Origin: Nocardioides pinisoli
GTDB lineage: Bacteria; Actinomycetota; Actinomycetes; Propionibacteriales; Nocardioidaceae
DNA length: 64,000 nucleotides
Assembly (NCBI RefSeq): GCF_024199985.1
Contig: NZ_JANARS010000008.1
Location: 124,001 to 188,000 of the forward strand
Reading direction: 5' to 3'
Made by a program: the position numbers and the translations under genes
Notes under the pieces: model-generated
Databases searched by the model: none
Told to the model about the DNA's origin: nothing
Seen by the model: the letters and a program-made list of their open reading frames with translations, nothing else
Part shown: one piece after another, positions 1 to 8,138 of the stretch
Layout: each line of letters starts with the position of its first letter
How positions within the stretch are numbered: position 1 is the stretch's first letter

Positions 1-2283
1 ATCGAGCACCTCGCCCGCGTGGTCATGGTGCGCGACGGCGTGGCCTACCCCGACACCTGCGTCGGCACCGACTCCCACACCACGATGGTCAACGGCATCG
101 GCGTGGTCGGCTGGGGCGTGGGCGGCATCGAGGCCGAGGCCGCGATGCTCGGCCAGCCGGTCTCCATGCTGATCCCGCGCGTCGTCGGCTTCAAGCTGTC
201 GGGCGAGCTGCCCGCAGGTTCGACGGCCACCGACCTCGTGCTGACCATCACCGAGATGCTCCGCGAGCACGGTGTGGTCGGCAAGTTCGTCGAGTTCTAC
301 GGCGAAGGCGTCTCCGCGCTGCCGCTGGCCAACCGCGCCACGATCGGCAACATGAGCCCGGAGTTCGGCTCGACGATCGCGGTCTTCCCGATCGACGACC
401 AGACGATCGACTACCTGCGCCTGACCGGCCGCACCGACGAGCAGCTTGCCCTCGTCGAGGCGTACGCCAAGGAGCAGGGGCTGTGGCACGACCCGAGCGC
501 CGAGCCGCGCTACAGCGAGCGCCTCGAGCTCGACGTCTCCACCGTGGTGCCGTCGCTCGCCGGCCCGAAGCGTCCGCAGGACCGCGTCGAGGTCAGCGTG
601 GCCAAGGACTCGTTCCGCGCCGCGCTCGCGGACTACGTCGACGAGGGCGACTCCGACCCGGACGACGCCGCCGAGGCCACGGGCTACGACGAGGCGGTCG
701 AGGAGTCCTTCCCGGCCTCCGACTCGCCGAGCCACGAGGGCGGCAACGGCAAGCCCGTGCACGCCGACGCCCCGAAGGACGCCGGTCGGCCCACGAAGCG
801 GACGAAGGTCTCGCTCGACGGTCAGGAGGTCGAGATCGACCACGGCGCCGTGGTGATCGCCGCGATCACGTCGTGCACCAACACCTCGAACCCGAGCGTG
901 ATGATCGGTGCCGCGCTGCTGGCCAAGAAGGCCGTCGAGAAGGGACTGACCCGCAAGCCGTGGGTCAAGACCTCGCTCGCGCCCGGCTCCAAGGTCGTCT
1001 CCGACTACTACGACCGCTCGGGACTGACGCCCTACCTCGACAAGCTGGGCTTCAACCTCGTCGGCTACGGCTGCACGACCTGCATCGGCAACTCCGGGCC
1101 GCTCATCCCCGAGGTGTCCGCGGCCGTCAACGAGGCCGACCTCGCGGTGGTCTCGGTGCTGTCCGGAAACCGCAACTTCGAGGGCCGGATCAACCCGGAC
1201 GTGAAGATGAACTACCTCGCGTCGCCGCCGCTCGTCGTCGCCTACGCGCTGGCCGGGTCGATGGACGTCGACCTGTTCGGCGACCCGCTGGGCCAGGACA
1301 CCGACGGCAACGACGTCTTCCTCGAGGACATTTGGCCGACCCCGCAGGAGATCGAGGAGACGATCGCCCAGGCGATCACCTCCGACATGTTCGGCGACTC
1401 CTACGCCGACGTCTTCAAGGGTGACGAGCGCTGGCAGTCGCTGCCTACCCCGGAGGGCAACACCTTCGAGTGGGACGAGGACTCGACCTACGTCCGCCGT
1501 CCTCCCTACTTCGACGGCATGCCCGACGAGCCGGAGCCGGTCAGCGACATCGTCGGCGCCCGCGTGCTGCTCAAGCTGGGTGACTCGGTCACGACCGACC
1601 ACATCAGCCCGGCCGGTGCGATCAAGAAGGACAGCCCCGCGGGCCGCTACCTCGCCGAGCACGGCGTGGAGCAGCGCGACTTCAACTCCTACGGCTCGCG
1701 GCGCGGTAACCACGAGGTCATGATCCGCGGCACGTTCGCCAACATCCGCCTGCGCAACCAGATCGCGCCGGGCACCGAAGGTGGCGTGACCAAGGACTTC
1801 ACCAAGGACGGCGAGGTCACCAGCGTCTACGAGGCCAGCCAGAGCTACCAGGAGGCCGGCACCCCGCTGGTCGTCCTGGCCGGCAAGGAGTACGGCTCCG
1901 GGTCCTCGCGCGACTGGGCCGCCAAGGGCACCGCTCTGCTGGGCGTGAAGGCCGTCATCGCCGAGTCCTACGAGCGGATCCACCGCTCCAACCTCATCGG
2001 CATGGGCGTCATCCCGCTGCAGTTCCCCGAGGGCAAGACCGCCGACGACCTGGGCCTCACCGGTGCCGAGATCATCTCGATCAGCGGCATCACCGAGCTC
2101 AACGACGGCACCACCCCGAAGACCGTCACGGTCAAGGTGGAGCCCGCGCCCGGCACCGACCAGGCGCACGGCGAGGCCAGCGAGTTCGAGGCCACCGTCC
2201 GGATCGACACCCCGGGCGAGGCCAACTACTACCGCAACGGCGGCATCATGCAGTACGTCCTGCGCAACCTGCTGCGGGGCTGA
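1..2283 (+). CDS. acnA: Aconitate hydratase, 5' end outside window
   Basis: Interconverts citrate and isocitrate in the TCA cycle using a [4Fe-4S] cluster. The reading frame is open from base 1, so about 760 codons are present and roughly 150-180 N-terminal codons of a normal (~930 aa) AcnA lie upstream of the window. The cluster cysteines are visible: one in SCTNTSNP (codon at 874) and two in [13 protein letters not shown] (1072, 1081). The swivel-domain motif [12 protein letters not shown] follows at about 1890. Between the first and second halves is a very acidic linker containing [18 protein letters not shown] (about 645-780), which I associate with actinobacterial AcnA. The identification is secure; only the start is missing. 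Confidence 0.97.
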   Translation: MEHLARVVMVRDGVAYPDTCVGTDSHTTMVNGIGVVGWGVGGIEAEAAMLGQPVSMLIPRVVGFKLSGELPAGSTATDLVLTITEMLREHGVVGKFVEFYGEGVSALPLANRATIGNMSPEFGSTIAVFPIDDQTIDYLRLTGRTDEQLALVEAYAKEQGLWHDPSAEPRYSERLELDVSTVVPSLAGPKRPQDRVEVSVAKDSFRAALADYVDEGDSDPDDAAEATGYDEAVEESFPASDSPSHEGGNGKPVHADAPKDAGRPTKRTKVSLDGQEVEIDHGAVVIAAITSCTNTSNPSVMIGAALLAKKAVEKGLTRKPWVKTSLAPGSKVVSDYYDRSGLTPYLDKLGFNLVGYGCTTCIGNSGPLIPEVSAAVNEADLAVVSVLSGNRNFEGRINPDVKMNYLASPPLVVAYALAGSMDVDLFGDPLGQDTDGNDVFLEDIWPTPQEIEETIAQAITSDMFGDSYADVFKGDERWQSLPTPEGNTFEWDEDSTYVRRPPYFDGMPDEPEPVSDIVGARVLLKLGDSVTTDHISPAGAIKKDSPAGRYLAEHGVEQRDFNSYGSRRGNHEVMIRGTFANIRLRNQIAPGTEGGVTKDFTKDGEVTSVYEASQSYQEAGTPLVVLAGKEYGSGSSRDWAAKGTALLGVKAVIAESYERIHRSNLIGMGVIPLQFPEGKTADDLGLTGAEIISISGITELNDGTTPKTVTVKVEPAPGTDQAHGEASEFEATVRIDTPGEANYYRNGGIMQYVLRNLLRG

Positions 2284-2286
2284 CCG

Positions 2287-2859
2287 GTGGGGGACTTCCT
2301 CGACCGCGCGGGGGCGGCCGTCGGTGACGACGGCCGCCTCCCGCTGGGGTCGATGCCCGGCTGGGACGTCTTCCCGTTCGAGCGCGAGGGCCTGCGGGCC
2401 CGCGCGCTGACGGAGTACGCCGACCCCGAGCCCGACCGCCGCAAGGCCCGGGACGACTGTCGTACGTGCTCGGCGCTCGAGGACGCGGCGCAGCTCCTGC
2501 ACACCGGCGACCGGCTCGCAGTGGTCCGGCCGGCGGCGACCAGCCTGCCGTTCGTCGCCAACGTCGTCACGCGGGAGCACGTGCTGATCGACGACCTCGA
2601 CGACGACGGCCACGTCGAGCTCGGCCGCCTCGTCGCGCGCACCTACGCCGCGGTGCAGGCGCTCGACGGCGTCGGCAACGTGCACATCACCAAGTGGGAG
2701 AACGGCAGCGGCCACTTCTCCATGAACGTCATGGCGCGCCCGCGCGGCGTCCTGCAGCTGCGCGGCTCCAACCTGCCGGTCTGGGCCGACATGCTGCCCG
2801 ACATCCCGCAGGACGAGTACGACGAGCGTGCCCGAGCCGTGCGCGCCGCGTTGTCCTGA
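2287..2859 (+). CDS. HIT-like-fold hypothetical protein
   Basis: 190 aa starting with GTG only 3 nt after the aconitase stop, so it is probably co-translated with acnA. The N-terminal part has a CRTCS cysteine pair (about residue 58). The central part, NVHITKWENGSGHFSMNVMA, resembles the beta-strand/His region of HIT/GalT-like nucleotide-binding proteins, but there is only one His in the would-be HxHxH triad. Activity of the canonical HIT type is therefore doubtful. No signal peptide or membrane segment is seen. The function is unknown and the fold assignment is tentative. Confidence 0.7.
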   Translation: MGDFLDRAGAAVGDDGRLPLGSMPGWDVFPFEREGLRARALTEYADPEPDRRKARDDCRTCSALEDAAQLLHTGDRLAVVRPAATSLPFVANVVTREHVLIDDLDDDGHVELGRLVARTYAAVQALDGVGNVHITKWENGSGHFSMNVMARPRGVLQLRGSNLPVWADMLPDIPQDEYDERARAVRAALS

Positions 2860-2942
2860 GAAAGTCCTCGGCCGGACCCCACCGGATCCCGCCCTCGTGT
2901 CGTGTGGACGTGTGAGGCTGTCCCGCACCCGAGGAGCACCGC

Positions 2943-4088
2943 ATGCCCGCACCATCCGCCGACGTCGTCGACCGGCTCGAGCGCCTTGCCGCGCACGCTC
3001 CCGGCGGCGCGATCGACCCGGACGCCGTCTGGACGCACGGTCGGCGTCGGCAGCGGGCCCGCCTCGGTGCCGCCCTCGCGGCCGTCGTGGCGGTCGGTCT
3101 GCTGGGCGCGACGACGACGACGCTGCTCGTCGAACGCGCGCAGCGGGTGGAACCCGCGGGCACCAGCGAGCGGATGGTGCTTCCCGACGTGATCCGCCAG
3201 CCTGGCGGATGGGAGCCGGCCTTCCCGGCGGCCCCGGGCCGGCTGTCCGCGGTCGGTCTGGGCACGAGGTCCGGCCTGTGGTCGGACCGCAACGCCTGGT
3301 GGGGCGTCTCCGCGACCACGGGGGAGTCGCGCTTCCTCGATCTGCCCGACGCGCTCGAGCTCGGCCAGGTCGCCCTGTCGCACGACGGCTCGCGCGTGGC
3401 GTACTGGATCGCGACGCGCGCCGGCGTCGAGGCGCTCGGGCAGGCGGGGGAGAGCGCGATGCTCGCCGACGGGGTCGCCGTGCTCGACCTCGAGACCGGC
3501 GAGCGCGACGTCTGGACCATCGAGTCCGACCACGGGTTGTGGATCGGCGGCCTGGCCTGGGCGGGGGACGTGCTGTGGTGGTCGGCCGGCCCCGCGCAGG
3601 AAAGGGAGGACGGTGCGCTCACCGCACGGGCCCGGACCCACACGTGGGACCTGGGCACTGACGAGCGTGAGGACGCCACCAGCCCGGCCGCGCGCCGCGT
3701 CAGCGCCAACGGCGTCGGCGACGCACCCGGCGGCTTCGTCGAGCCGCGCGGCTCGCAGCGCCTGACCCTCGTGACCGGTGGGGAGGACCCGGCGACCGTA
3801 CGGCTCGCGCTGCCGGCTGACGCGCCCTCGGCGGCCGGGACGACGGACGCGACCGTGAGCACCGACGGCTCCCTCGTGGCGGCCCTGCTGGCGCCCGACG
3901 CAAGCACCTACGACGAGTCGCCCAAGGCGGTCGTGGTCGGCGACCTCGGAAGCGGTGACGTCGCCCTGCGCCGCGTCGGCCACGAGTCGGCGCAGTCCAT
4001 CGTCGGGTGGCGCTCGCCGGACGAGGTGCTCGTCGGGGGTCTCGACGACGTGGGCGACGGCCGCCCGCGTCGGGTGAACCAGGTCTGA
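2943..4088 (+). CDS. Sigma-factor-linked membrane protein, truncated by in-frame TGA
   Basis: 381 aa from an ATG preceded by GAGGAG. It has a short cytoplasmic N-terminus (DVVDRLERLAAHAPGG), a transmembrane helix (about residues 39-60, AALAAVVAVGLLGATTTTLL), then an extracytoplasmic domain with repeated W/D-rich strands resembling a WD40/TolB beta-propeller. It stands just upstream of a SigE-type sigma gene and resembles in layout the protein paired with the second sigma factor at 13730-14905, so an anti-sigma or sigma-modulating role is inferred. The frame stays coding after the TGA at 4086-4088 and resumes with ALDVATGEREALLEFSGN, so the natural protein was probably about 453 aa with a second, C-terminal membrane helix. 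See the separate entry for that fragment. Confidence 0.75.
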   Translation: MPAPSADVVDRLERLAAHAPGGAIDPDAVWTHGRRRQRARLGAALAAVVAVGLLGATTTTLLVERAQRVEPAGTSERMVLPDVIRQPGGWEPAFPAAPGRLSAVGLGTRSGLWSDRNAWWGVSATTGESRFLDLPDALELGQVALSHDGSRVAYWIATRAGVEALGQAGESAMLADGVAVLDLETGERDVWTIESDHGLWIGGLAWAGDVLWWSAGPAQEREDGALTARARTHTWDLGTDEREDATSPAARRVSANGVGDAPGGFVEPRGSQRLTLVTGGEDPATVRLALPADAPSAAGTTDATVSTDGSLVAALLAPDASTYDESPKAVVVGDLGSGDVALRRVGHESAQSIVGWRSPDEVLVGGLDDVGDGRPRRVNQV

Positions 4089-4097
4089 GCGCTCGAC

Positions 4098-4304
4098 GTG
4101 GCCACCGGTGAGCGCGAGGCGCTGCTGGAGTTCTCAGGCAACTTCCCGCAGGTCGCAGCCGAGGCGTGGACGGCGGACGTCGTCCCCGCACCGGGCGCCG
4201 CGTTCGCCCCGGACCCCCGGCTGGTCGGCCTCGGCCTCCTTCTCGCCGCGTTCGCGGGGTGGCGCGTCGCCGTAGGGCTCAGGAGGCGCCGTGACCACGC
4301 CTGA
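4098..4304 (+). pseudogene. Detached C-terminal part of the gene at 2943
   Basis: In the same frame as the preceding gene and separated from it only by TGA (4086-4088) plus three codons. It encodes a propeller tail (ATGEREALLEFSGNFPQ), a Pro/Ala linker, a membrane helix (LVGLGLLLAAFAGWRVAVGL) and an Arg-rich end, RRRRDHA. The GTG at 4098 is an internal valine rather than a convincing start: there is no Shine-Dalgarno in front. It overlaps the following sigma gene by 14 nt, which is the overlap expected for the end of an intact upstream gene. The most likely origin is CGA to TGA (one C-to-T change) or a base-calling error. Confidence 0.7.
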
Positions 4305-4785
4305 CGGCTTCGCTGAGTTCGTCCTCGCCCGGCAGGCCGCACTGCTGCGGACGGCGTACCTCCTCACCGGGCACGCCCAGGACGCTGAGGACCTCGTCCA
4401 GACGACCCTGGTCAAGGTCGTGCCGCGATGGAGGCACATCCAGGACAACCCCGAGCCCTACGTCCGGCGCGTGATGGTCAACGAGAACGTCTCGCGCTGG
4501 CGTCGTCGCCGCTGGCGCGAGGAGAGCACCGACGTCCTGCCCGAGCAGCTCGCCCACGACGTCGACCACGACGAGCTGCTCGCCGTACGTTCCGCGCTGG
4601 TCGGCCTCGCGCCGCGCCAGCGTGCTGTTCTCGTGCTTCGCTACTACGAAGGGCTGTCCGAGGCCGAGATCGCCGCGGCGCTCGGGATCGCACCCGGCAC
4701 CGTGAAGTCGCAGGCCCGCGACGGCCTGGCGAGGTTGAGGCAGGCGCTCCCCGCCGAGGAAGGCGCCGGTAGCCTGACGCGGTGA
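4291..4785 (+). CDS. SigE-family ECF RNA polymerase sigma factor
   Basis: 164 aa, GTG start. Region 2 is at about residues 10-75 (FVLARQAALLRTAYLLTGHA, then DAEDLVQTTLVKV). Region 4 is at about 105-155 (LAPRQRAVLVLRYYEGLSEA, AAALGIAPGTVKSQ helix-turn-helix). This is the short SigE-type ECF class common in Streptomyces and Nocardioides, typically partnered with membrane proteins of the kind encoded immediately upstream. The gene overlaps the upstream broken gene by 14 nt and the downstream DUF3105 gene by 4 nt, so all three form one operon. Its target promoters cannot be deduced here. Confidence 0.93.
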   Translation: MTTPDGFAEFVLARQAALLRTAYLLTGHAQDAEDLVQTTLVKVVPRWRHIQDNPEPYVRRVMVNENVSRWRRRRWREESTDVLPEQLAHDVDHDELLAVRSALVGLAPRQRAVLVLRYYEGLSEAEIAAALGIAPGTVKSQARDGLARLRQALPAEEGAGSLTR

Positions 4786-5444
4786 CCGACCGCGACGGGC
4801 TGCCCGACGGCCTGACCTCGACCGCGCCGGAGCGTCCGGGGGAGCCCAGGGGCGGGGCGGGGCCTCGTCGACTGCCGCTGGTGCTCGCCGGTGTCGCGTC
4901 GGCCCTGGTGCTCGGGGCCGCCCTCGTCGCGCCGCTGGTGGACCGGGCGATCCGTGGCGACGAGCAGGACCAGCGGGCCCTCGACCTCACCCTGGTGCAG
5001 ACCTGGGAGATCACCGACCGCGCGCACACCACCGAGGACGTGACCTACCCGCAGGACCCGCCCGTCGGTGGTGCCCATGCGCCGATCTGGCTCGCGTGCG
5101 GTGTCTACGACGAGCCGGTGCGCGAAGAGAACGCGGTGCACGACCTCGAGCACGGCACCGTCTGGATCACCCACGACCCCGACCTGTCCGACGCCGACCG
5201 GCAGCGGCTCGCCGACCAGCTGCCCGACAACGGCATCATGTCGCCGCGGGACGGACTGCCCTCGCCCGTCGTCGTGACGGTGTGGGGCGCGCAGCTGCAG
5301 CTCGACGGGGCGGACGACCGCCGGCTCGGGCTCTTCCTCGAGGAGTACGGCGACGGGCAGACCGCTCCGGAGTTCGGCGTCAGCTGCGCGGGCGGCACGC
5401 CGGACCCCCAGGGCGAGCTGCCGGGCCGGGGCGCCGATGCATGA
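4782..5444 (+). CDS. DUF3105 family membrane-anchored protein
   Basis: 220 aa with a GTG start overlapping the sigma-factor stop by 4 nt (GTGA). It has a cytoplasmic Arg/Pro-rich N-terminus, one membrane helix (about residues 31-52, LPLVLAGVASALVLGAALVA) and an external domain with the conserved DUF3105 signatures DPPVGGAHAPIWLACGVYDE and ENAVHDLEHGTVWITHDPDL. A conserved Cys in ACGVYD and another near the C-terminus (SCAGG) could pair or bind metal outside the cell. The family has no established function. Co-translation with a SigE-type sigma suggests it belongs to the same envelope-related regulon. Confidence 0.88.
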   Translation: MTDRDGLPDGLTSTAPERPGEPRGGAGPRRLPLVLAGVASALVLGAALVAPLVDRAIRGDEQDQRALDLTLVQTWEITDRAHTTEDVTYPQDPPVGGAHAPIWLACGVYDEPVREENAVHDLEHGTVWITHDPDLSDADRQRLADQLPDNGIMSPRDGLPSPVVVTVWGAQLQLDGADDRRLGLFLEEYGDGQTAPEFGVSCAGGTPDPQGELPGRGADA

Positions 5445-5540
5445 CTCGGTGTGTCCCTCTCGGCGGCGACGCCAGTTGTCGGATCTGTTGATGTCCGGGT
5501 GGTCGGCCTCGCTCACTGCGGTGTCGACCCGCGTCGAGGC

Positions 5541-5546
5541 TAGACT
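5541..5546 (+). promoter_or_regulatory. -10 box TAGACT before the 5555 gene
   Basis: TAGACT lies 8 nt before the GTG at 5555 with no Shine-Dalgarno between them, fitting a nearly leaderless transcript. Confidence 0.5.
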
Positions 5547-5554
5547 CGTCAAGC

Positions 5555-5950
5555 GTGACGCCACACGAGCTCGCGGCCGCGCTCCATGCGGCACTGATGG
5601 CCGGTCAGCATGGTGAAGACATCCGACATCTCTTCACCGACGACGCGGTCACCATCGAGCACCCGAATGCGCTCCAGCCCCGCGGTGGGCGCAGGCACCT
5701 GACGGAGATGCTGGCTGGCTCGACGGCTGGGGCTCGCTTGTTGGAGCGGCAGGAGTTCGACGTTCATCAGACGGTCGAGGCTGGCGATGAGGTGGTGTTG
5801 CGCTTGACGTGGACCGGAGAGTTGAACGAGGCCGTCGGCCCGTTCGCGGCGGGGCAGCAACTGCGCGCGCACATCGTTCAGTTCATCCGCACCACGGGTG
5901 GGCGGATTTCCGAGATCGAGACCTTCGACTGCTACGAGCCCTTCGCGTAG
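5555..5950 (+). CDS. NTF2/SnoaL-like protein
   Basis: 131 aa, GTG start. Predicted alpha+beta cone fold: N-terminal helices (HELAAALHAALMAGQHGEDI), an FTDDAVTIEHPNAL strand, then three long strands ending RISEIETFDCYEPFA, typical of SnoaL/ketosteroid-isomerase-like proteins that bind small hydrophobic substrates. The substrate is unknown. Codon third positions contain noticeably more A and T than in the flanking genes (for example gatgaggtggtgttgcgc), suggesting recent acquisition. A second NTF2-like gene follows after 35 nt. Confidence 0.8.
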   Translation: MTPHELAAALHAALMAGQHGEDIRHLFTDDAVTIEHPNALQPRGGRRHLTEMLAGSTAGARLLERQEFDVHQTVEAGDEVVLRLTWTGELNEAVGPFAAGQQLRAHIVQFIRTTGGRISEIETFDCYEPFA

Positions 5951-5985
5951 ATCCGCGCGACACGACCTGGCCAGGAGGCAGCACC

Positions 5986-6333
5986 ATGACGACGGAACGC
6001 ACCGAACGCGTCCGGGAGCTGTATCAGGCGTTCAACGAGCGGGACCTCAACGCTGTCATCGGTGCGATGACGTCGGACGTCGAATGGCCCAACGGTTGGG
6101 AAGGCGGTCAGTTGATCGGGCGCGACAGCGTTCGCGACTACTGGGAGCGGCAGTGGGCTCAGATCCGCCCGATGACCACGGTGAGGAGCATCGGCCAACG
6201 CCCCGACGGAACGGTGGAGGCCAAGGTTCGCCTCACAGTGCGTGATCCTGCCGGCACGGTCCTGTCCCGGACCGACGCCACGCACGTCTACGTCTTCGAC
6301 GGAGATCTCGTTCAGCGCATGACGGCGGTGTAG
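5986..6333 (+). CDS. NTF2/SnoaL-like protein (second of a pair)
   Basis: 115 aa. I chose ATG 5986 because AGGAGG sits 8 nt upstream (5973-5978); the open frame continues further 5' but there overlaps the preceding gene. It shows the SnoaL pattern: VRELYQAFNERDLNAVIGAM, a DVEWPNGWEGG turn, a helix (GRDSVRDYWERQW) and C-terminal strands with THVYVFDGDLVQRM. This matches proteins usually described as nuclear-transport-factor-2 family or ketosteroid-isomerase related. It is probably co-transcribed with the 5555 gene. Function unknown. Confidence 0.82.
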   Translation: MTTERTERVRELYQAFNERDLNAVIGAMTSDVEWPNGWEGGQLIGRDSVRDYWERQWAQIRPMTTVRSIGQRPDGTVEAKVRLTVRDPAGTVLSRTDATHVYVFDGDLVQRMTAV

Positions 6334-6492
6334 AGCAGTCCTCATCAGTCGCCCATGACTCGCGGCTCACGTCTGCTCCTGCTGGATGGAGGCAGGTGCG
6401 CGCGCCGCGACCTGCCGCCGACTGACCGTCCAGACCTACCCCGACCCTTGCGTCCGACCAGGGCGAGGTGAGTGTGTCGCTCGACAAGGACT
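6334..6492. other. Non-coding stretch in the less GC-rich patch
   Basis: Between the NTF2-like gene and the broken small gene I see no supported ORF, hairpin or promoter. Open frames here have no protein-like composition. The same holds for 6777-6857. Confidence 0.5.
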
Positions 6493-6776
6493 TCACCCGC
6501 CATGACCCGGCTCCCAGTCCATGGACGCCACTGCATCGACGTCATCGTGGGCAAGGAGGCCGAACAACCGTCGCACCTCTGTGCGGTCCACCGATCGCCG
6601 GTGCGCGGCCGGGCCATCGCCGTCGACGTTCTCCCAGACAACGAGACCGCTGGGGAAGGCGCTCAGCGCCCAGCCGGACTCGTGGTGACCGACACATCAG
6701 GGTGTTCCGTATCGCTCGACGTATCCAGCTCGGCCATCAGGCTGTCCAGGTCGGCGTCCACGAAGTGCTCGCTCAT
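6493..6776 (-). pseudogene. Small conserved gene broken by a one-base frameshift
   Basis: On the minus strand an ATG at 6776 opens MSEHFVDADLDSLMAELDTS and stays protein-like to EHPDVSV, after which the frame runs into TGA at 6663. From that point the neighbouring frame reads ESGWALSAFPSGLVVWENVD, then HRRSVDRTEVRRLFGLLAHD and DWEPGHGG, ending at 6493. Adding one C on the minus strand near 6683-6686 joins the halves as VSVTHESGWALSAF, giving one protein of about 94 aa. The ESGW...SG.V.WEN...V.R..V..L..LL pattern looks to me like a small family of unknown function that I recognise only loosely. No Shine-Dalgarno is visible. Either a decayed gene or a sequencing error. Confidence 0.6.
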
Positions 6777-6857
6777 CTGTCCGTTCCGATGAGCCAGCGC
6801 TGCAACCATGTGAGGCAGCATGCCTGATCGCATGCAGATACGGGGCGAACGTCCGCA

Positions 6858-7694
6858 TCAGCGGGCCAGGAAGTCCAGCAGTGCGCTGTTGAACTCGGCG
6901 GCGTGGCTGACGTTGAAGCCGTGGGGGGCGTCCTGGACGACGACGAGCCCCGAGCCTGCGACCGCCTCGTGCGTGCGCCGGCCAGAGCCCTCGAACGGGA
7001 CCGTGGCGTCGCTGTCGCCGTGGATGACGAGCGTGGGCACCGTGACCTGGGTGAGGTCGTCGCGGAAGTCGGTCGTGCCGAAGGCTTCCATGCAGCCCAG
7101 CGCCGCCTTCTGGTCGCTCTGGTGGCACAGCGCGATCGCGTCCTGGCGCTGCTCCTCGGTGACCTTGAGCTCGCCGCCGGCGGAGAAGAAGTCACGGGTG
7201 AAGCCGTCGAAGAACGTCGTGCGGTCCTCCTCCAGCCCCTTCGTCATCTCGGCGGCCGCCTCCTCGGTCAGCGGGCCGTCCGGGTTGTCGTCCCCCTTCA
7301 GCAGGTAGGGCGGCACGGCGGCCGCGAACACCACGGAGTGCAGGCGGTCCTGGCCGTGGCGGGCGATGTAGCGGGCCACCTCGCCGCCGCCCATCGAGAA
7401 GCCGACCAGGGTGACGTCCGTCAGGTCGAGCTCGGACAGCACCCCGTCGAGGTCGTCGGCCAGCGTGTCGTAGTCGTAGCCCTTGGACGGCTTGTCGCTG
7501 CGTCCGAAGCCACGGCGGTCGTAGGCCACGACCCGGTAGCCGGCGGCGCTCAGGGGGCCCACCTGCTCGCTCCAGGACTCGGCCGAGAGCGGCCAGCCGT
7601 GGATGAGGACGACGGGTCGGCCGGAGCCGCCCGAGTCCTCGACGTGGACCTTGGTGGAGCTCAGCAGGCCGGAGCTTGCGGTGACGTCAGGCAC
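6858..7694 (-). CDS. Alpha/beta hydrolase (arylesterase/chloroperoxidase type)
   Basis: 278 aa. GTG 7694 is preferred over the longer frame because GAAGGGA lies about 9 nt upstream and the extra N-terminus is Arg-rich and unlike the fold. The catalytic elements are visible: oxyanion motif HGWPLSAESW, nucleophile elbow GFSMGG, acid in IHGDSDATVPFE and His in DAPHGFN. The GYDYDTLADDLDGVLSELDL and RRGFGRSDKP segments are typical of cofactor-free haloperoxidase-type esterases. The natural substrate cannot be inferred. Transcribed alone, divergent from the thiamine-linked genes. Confidence 0.92.
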   Translation of the reverse strand: MPDVTASSGLLSSTKVHVEDSGGSGRPVVLIHGWPLSAESWSEQVGPLSAAGYRVVAYDRRGFGRSDKPSKGYDYDTLADDLDGVLSELDLTDVTLVGFSMGGGEVARYIARHGQDRLHSVVFAAAVPPYLLKGDDNPDGPLTEEAAAEMTKGLEEDRTTFFDGFTRDFFSAGGELKVTEEQRQDAIALCHQSDQKAALGCMEAFGTTDFRDDLTQVTVPTLVIHGDSDATVPFEGSGRRTHEAVAGSGLVVVQDAPHGFNVSHAAEFNSALLDFLAR

Positions 7695-7820
7695 GTGGTG
7701 GTCCCTTCGTTGGGGCCCTCGACGGGAGGGCCGTTCGCTGGTGCTTCGAACGTAGGCACGAGCGCGGATGGGTCGTTCCACCCGCTGGGGTGGCCGGAGC
7801 GACGCGGCGGCCCCGTGCCC

Positions 7821-7826
7821 TAGCGT
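7821..7826 (+). promoter_or_regulatory. -10 box TAGCGT, leaderless start at 7833
   Basis: TAGCGT ends exactly 6 nt before the ATG at 7833, so transcription should begin at or next to the A of the start codon. Confidence 0.6.
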
Positions 7827-7832
7827 GGCGAC

Positions 7833-8138
7833 ATGATCGTCGCCTTCTCCCTGTCACCGATGTCCAGCGACCCGAGCGGGTCGGTCACCGACGCCGTCGC
7901 GGCCGCCGTCCGCGTGGTCCGCGAGTCCGGGCTCCCGCACGAGACCAACGCGATGTTCACCAACATCGAGGGGGAGTGGGACGAGGTGATGGCCGTCGTG
8001 AAGCGTGCCGTCGACGTCGTCGCCGAGGCGTCCCCGCGCGTCGGGCTGGTGCTCAAGGCCGACATCCGCCCCGGCTACGACGGCCAGCTGACCGCGAAGG
8101 TCGAGCGCATCGAGGAGGCATTGCGCGATGCACAGTGA
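7833..8138 (+). CDS. MTH1187 / thiamine-binding family protein
   Basis: 101 aa, the usual length for this family (formerly DUF77). Signatures: FSLSPMSSDPSGSVTDAVAA at the N-terminus, the ESGLPHETNAMFTNIEGEWD segment and KADIRPGYDGQLTAKVERIE near the end. Members form ferredoxin-like tetramers and bind thiamine-type ligands. It overlaps the following YjbQ-family gene by 11 nt, so the pair is co-translated. This strengthens a thiamine-related role, though the ligand is inferred from family knowledge. Confidence 0.9.
   Translation: MIVAFSLSPMSSDPSGSVTDAVAAAVRVVRESGLPHETNAMFTNIEGEWDEVMAVVKRAVDVVAEASPRVGLVLKADIRPGYDGQLTAKVERIEEALRDAQ

Noticed and set aside
4086..4088. Selenocysteine codon at the in-frame TGA
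   Set aside because: No SECIS-like hairpin could be recognised after it, the protein family is not redox-active there, and a C-to-T change from CGA explains it more simply.
6468..6827. Plus-strand ORFs in the gap after the NTF2-like genes
   Set aside because: Their composition is not protein-like, there is no promoter or Shine-Dalgarno, and the minus strand reads better as a broken gene.
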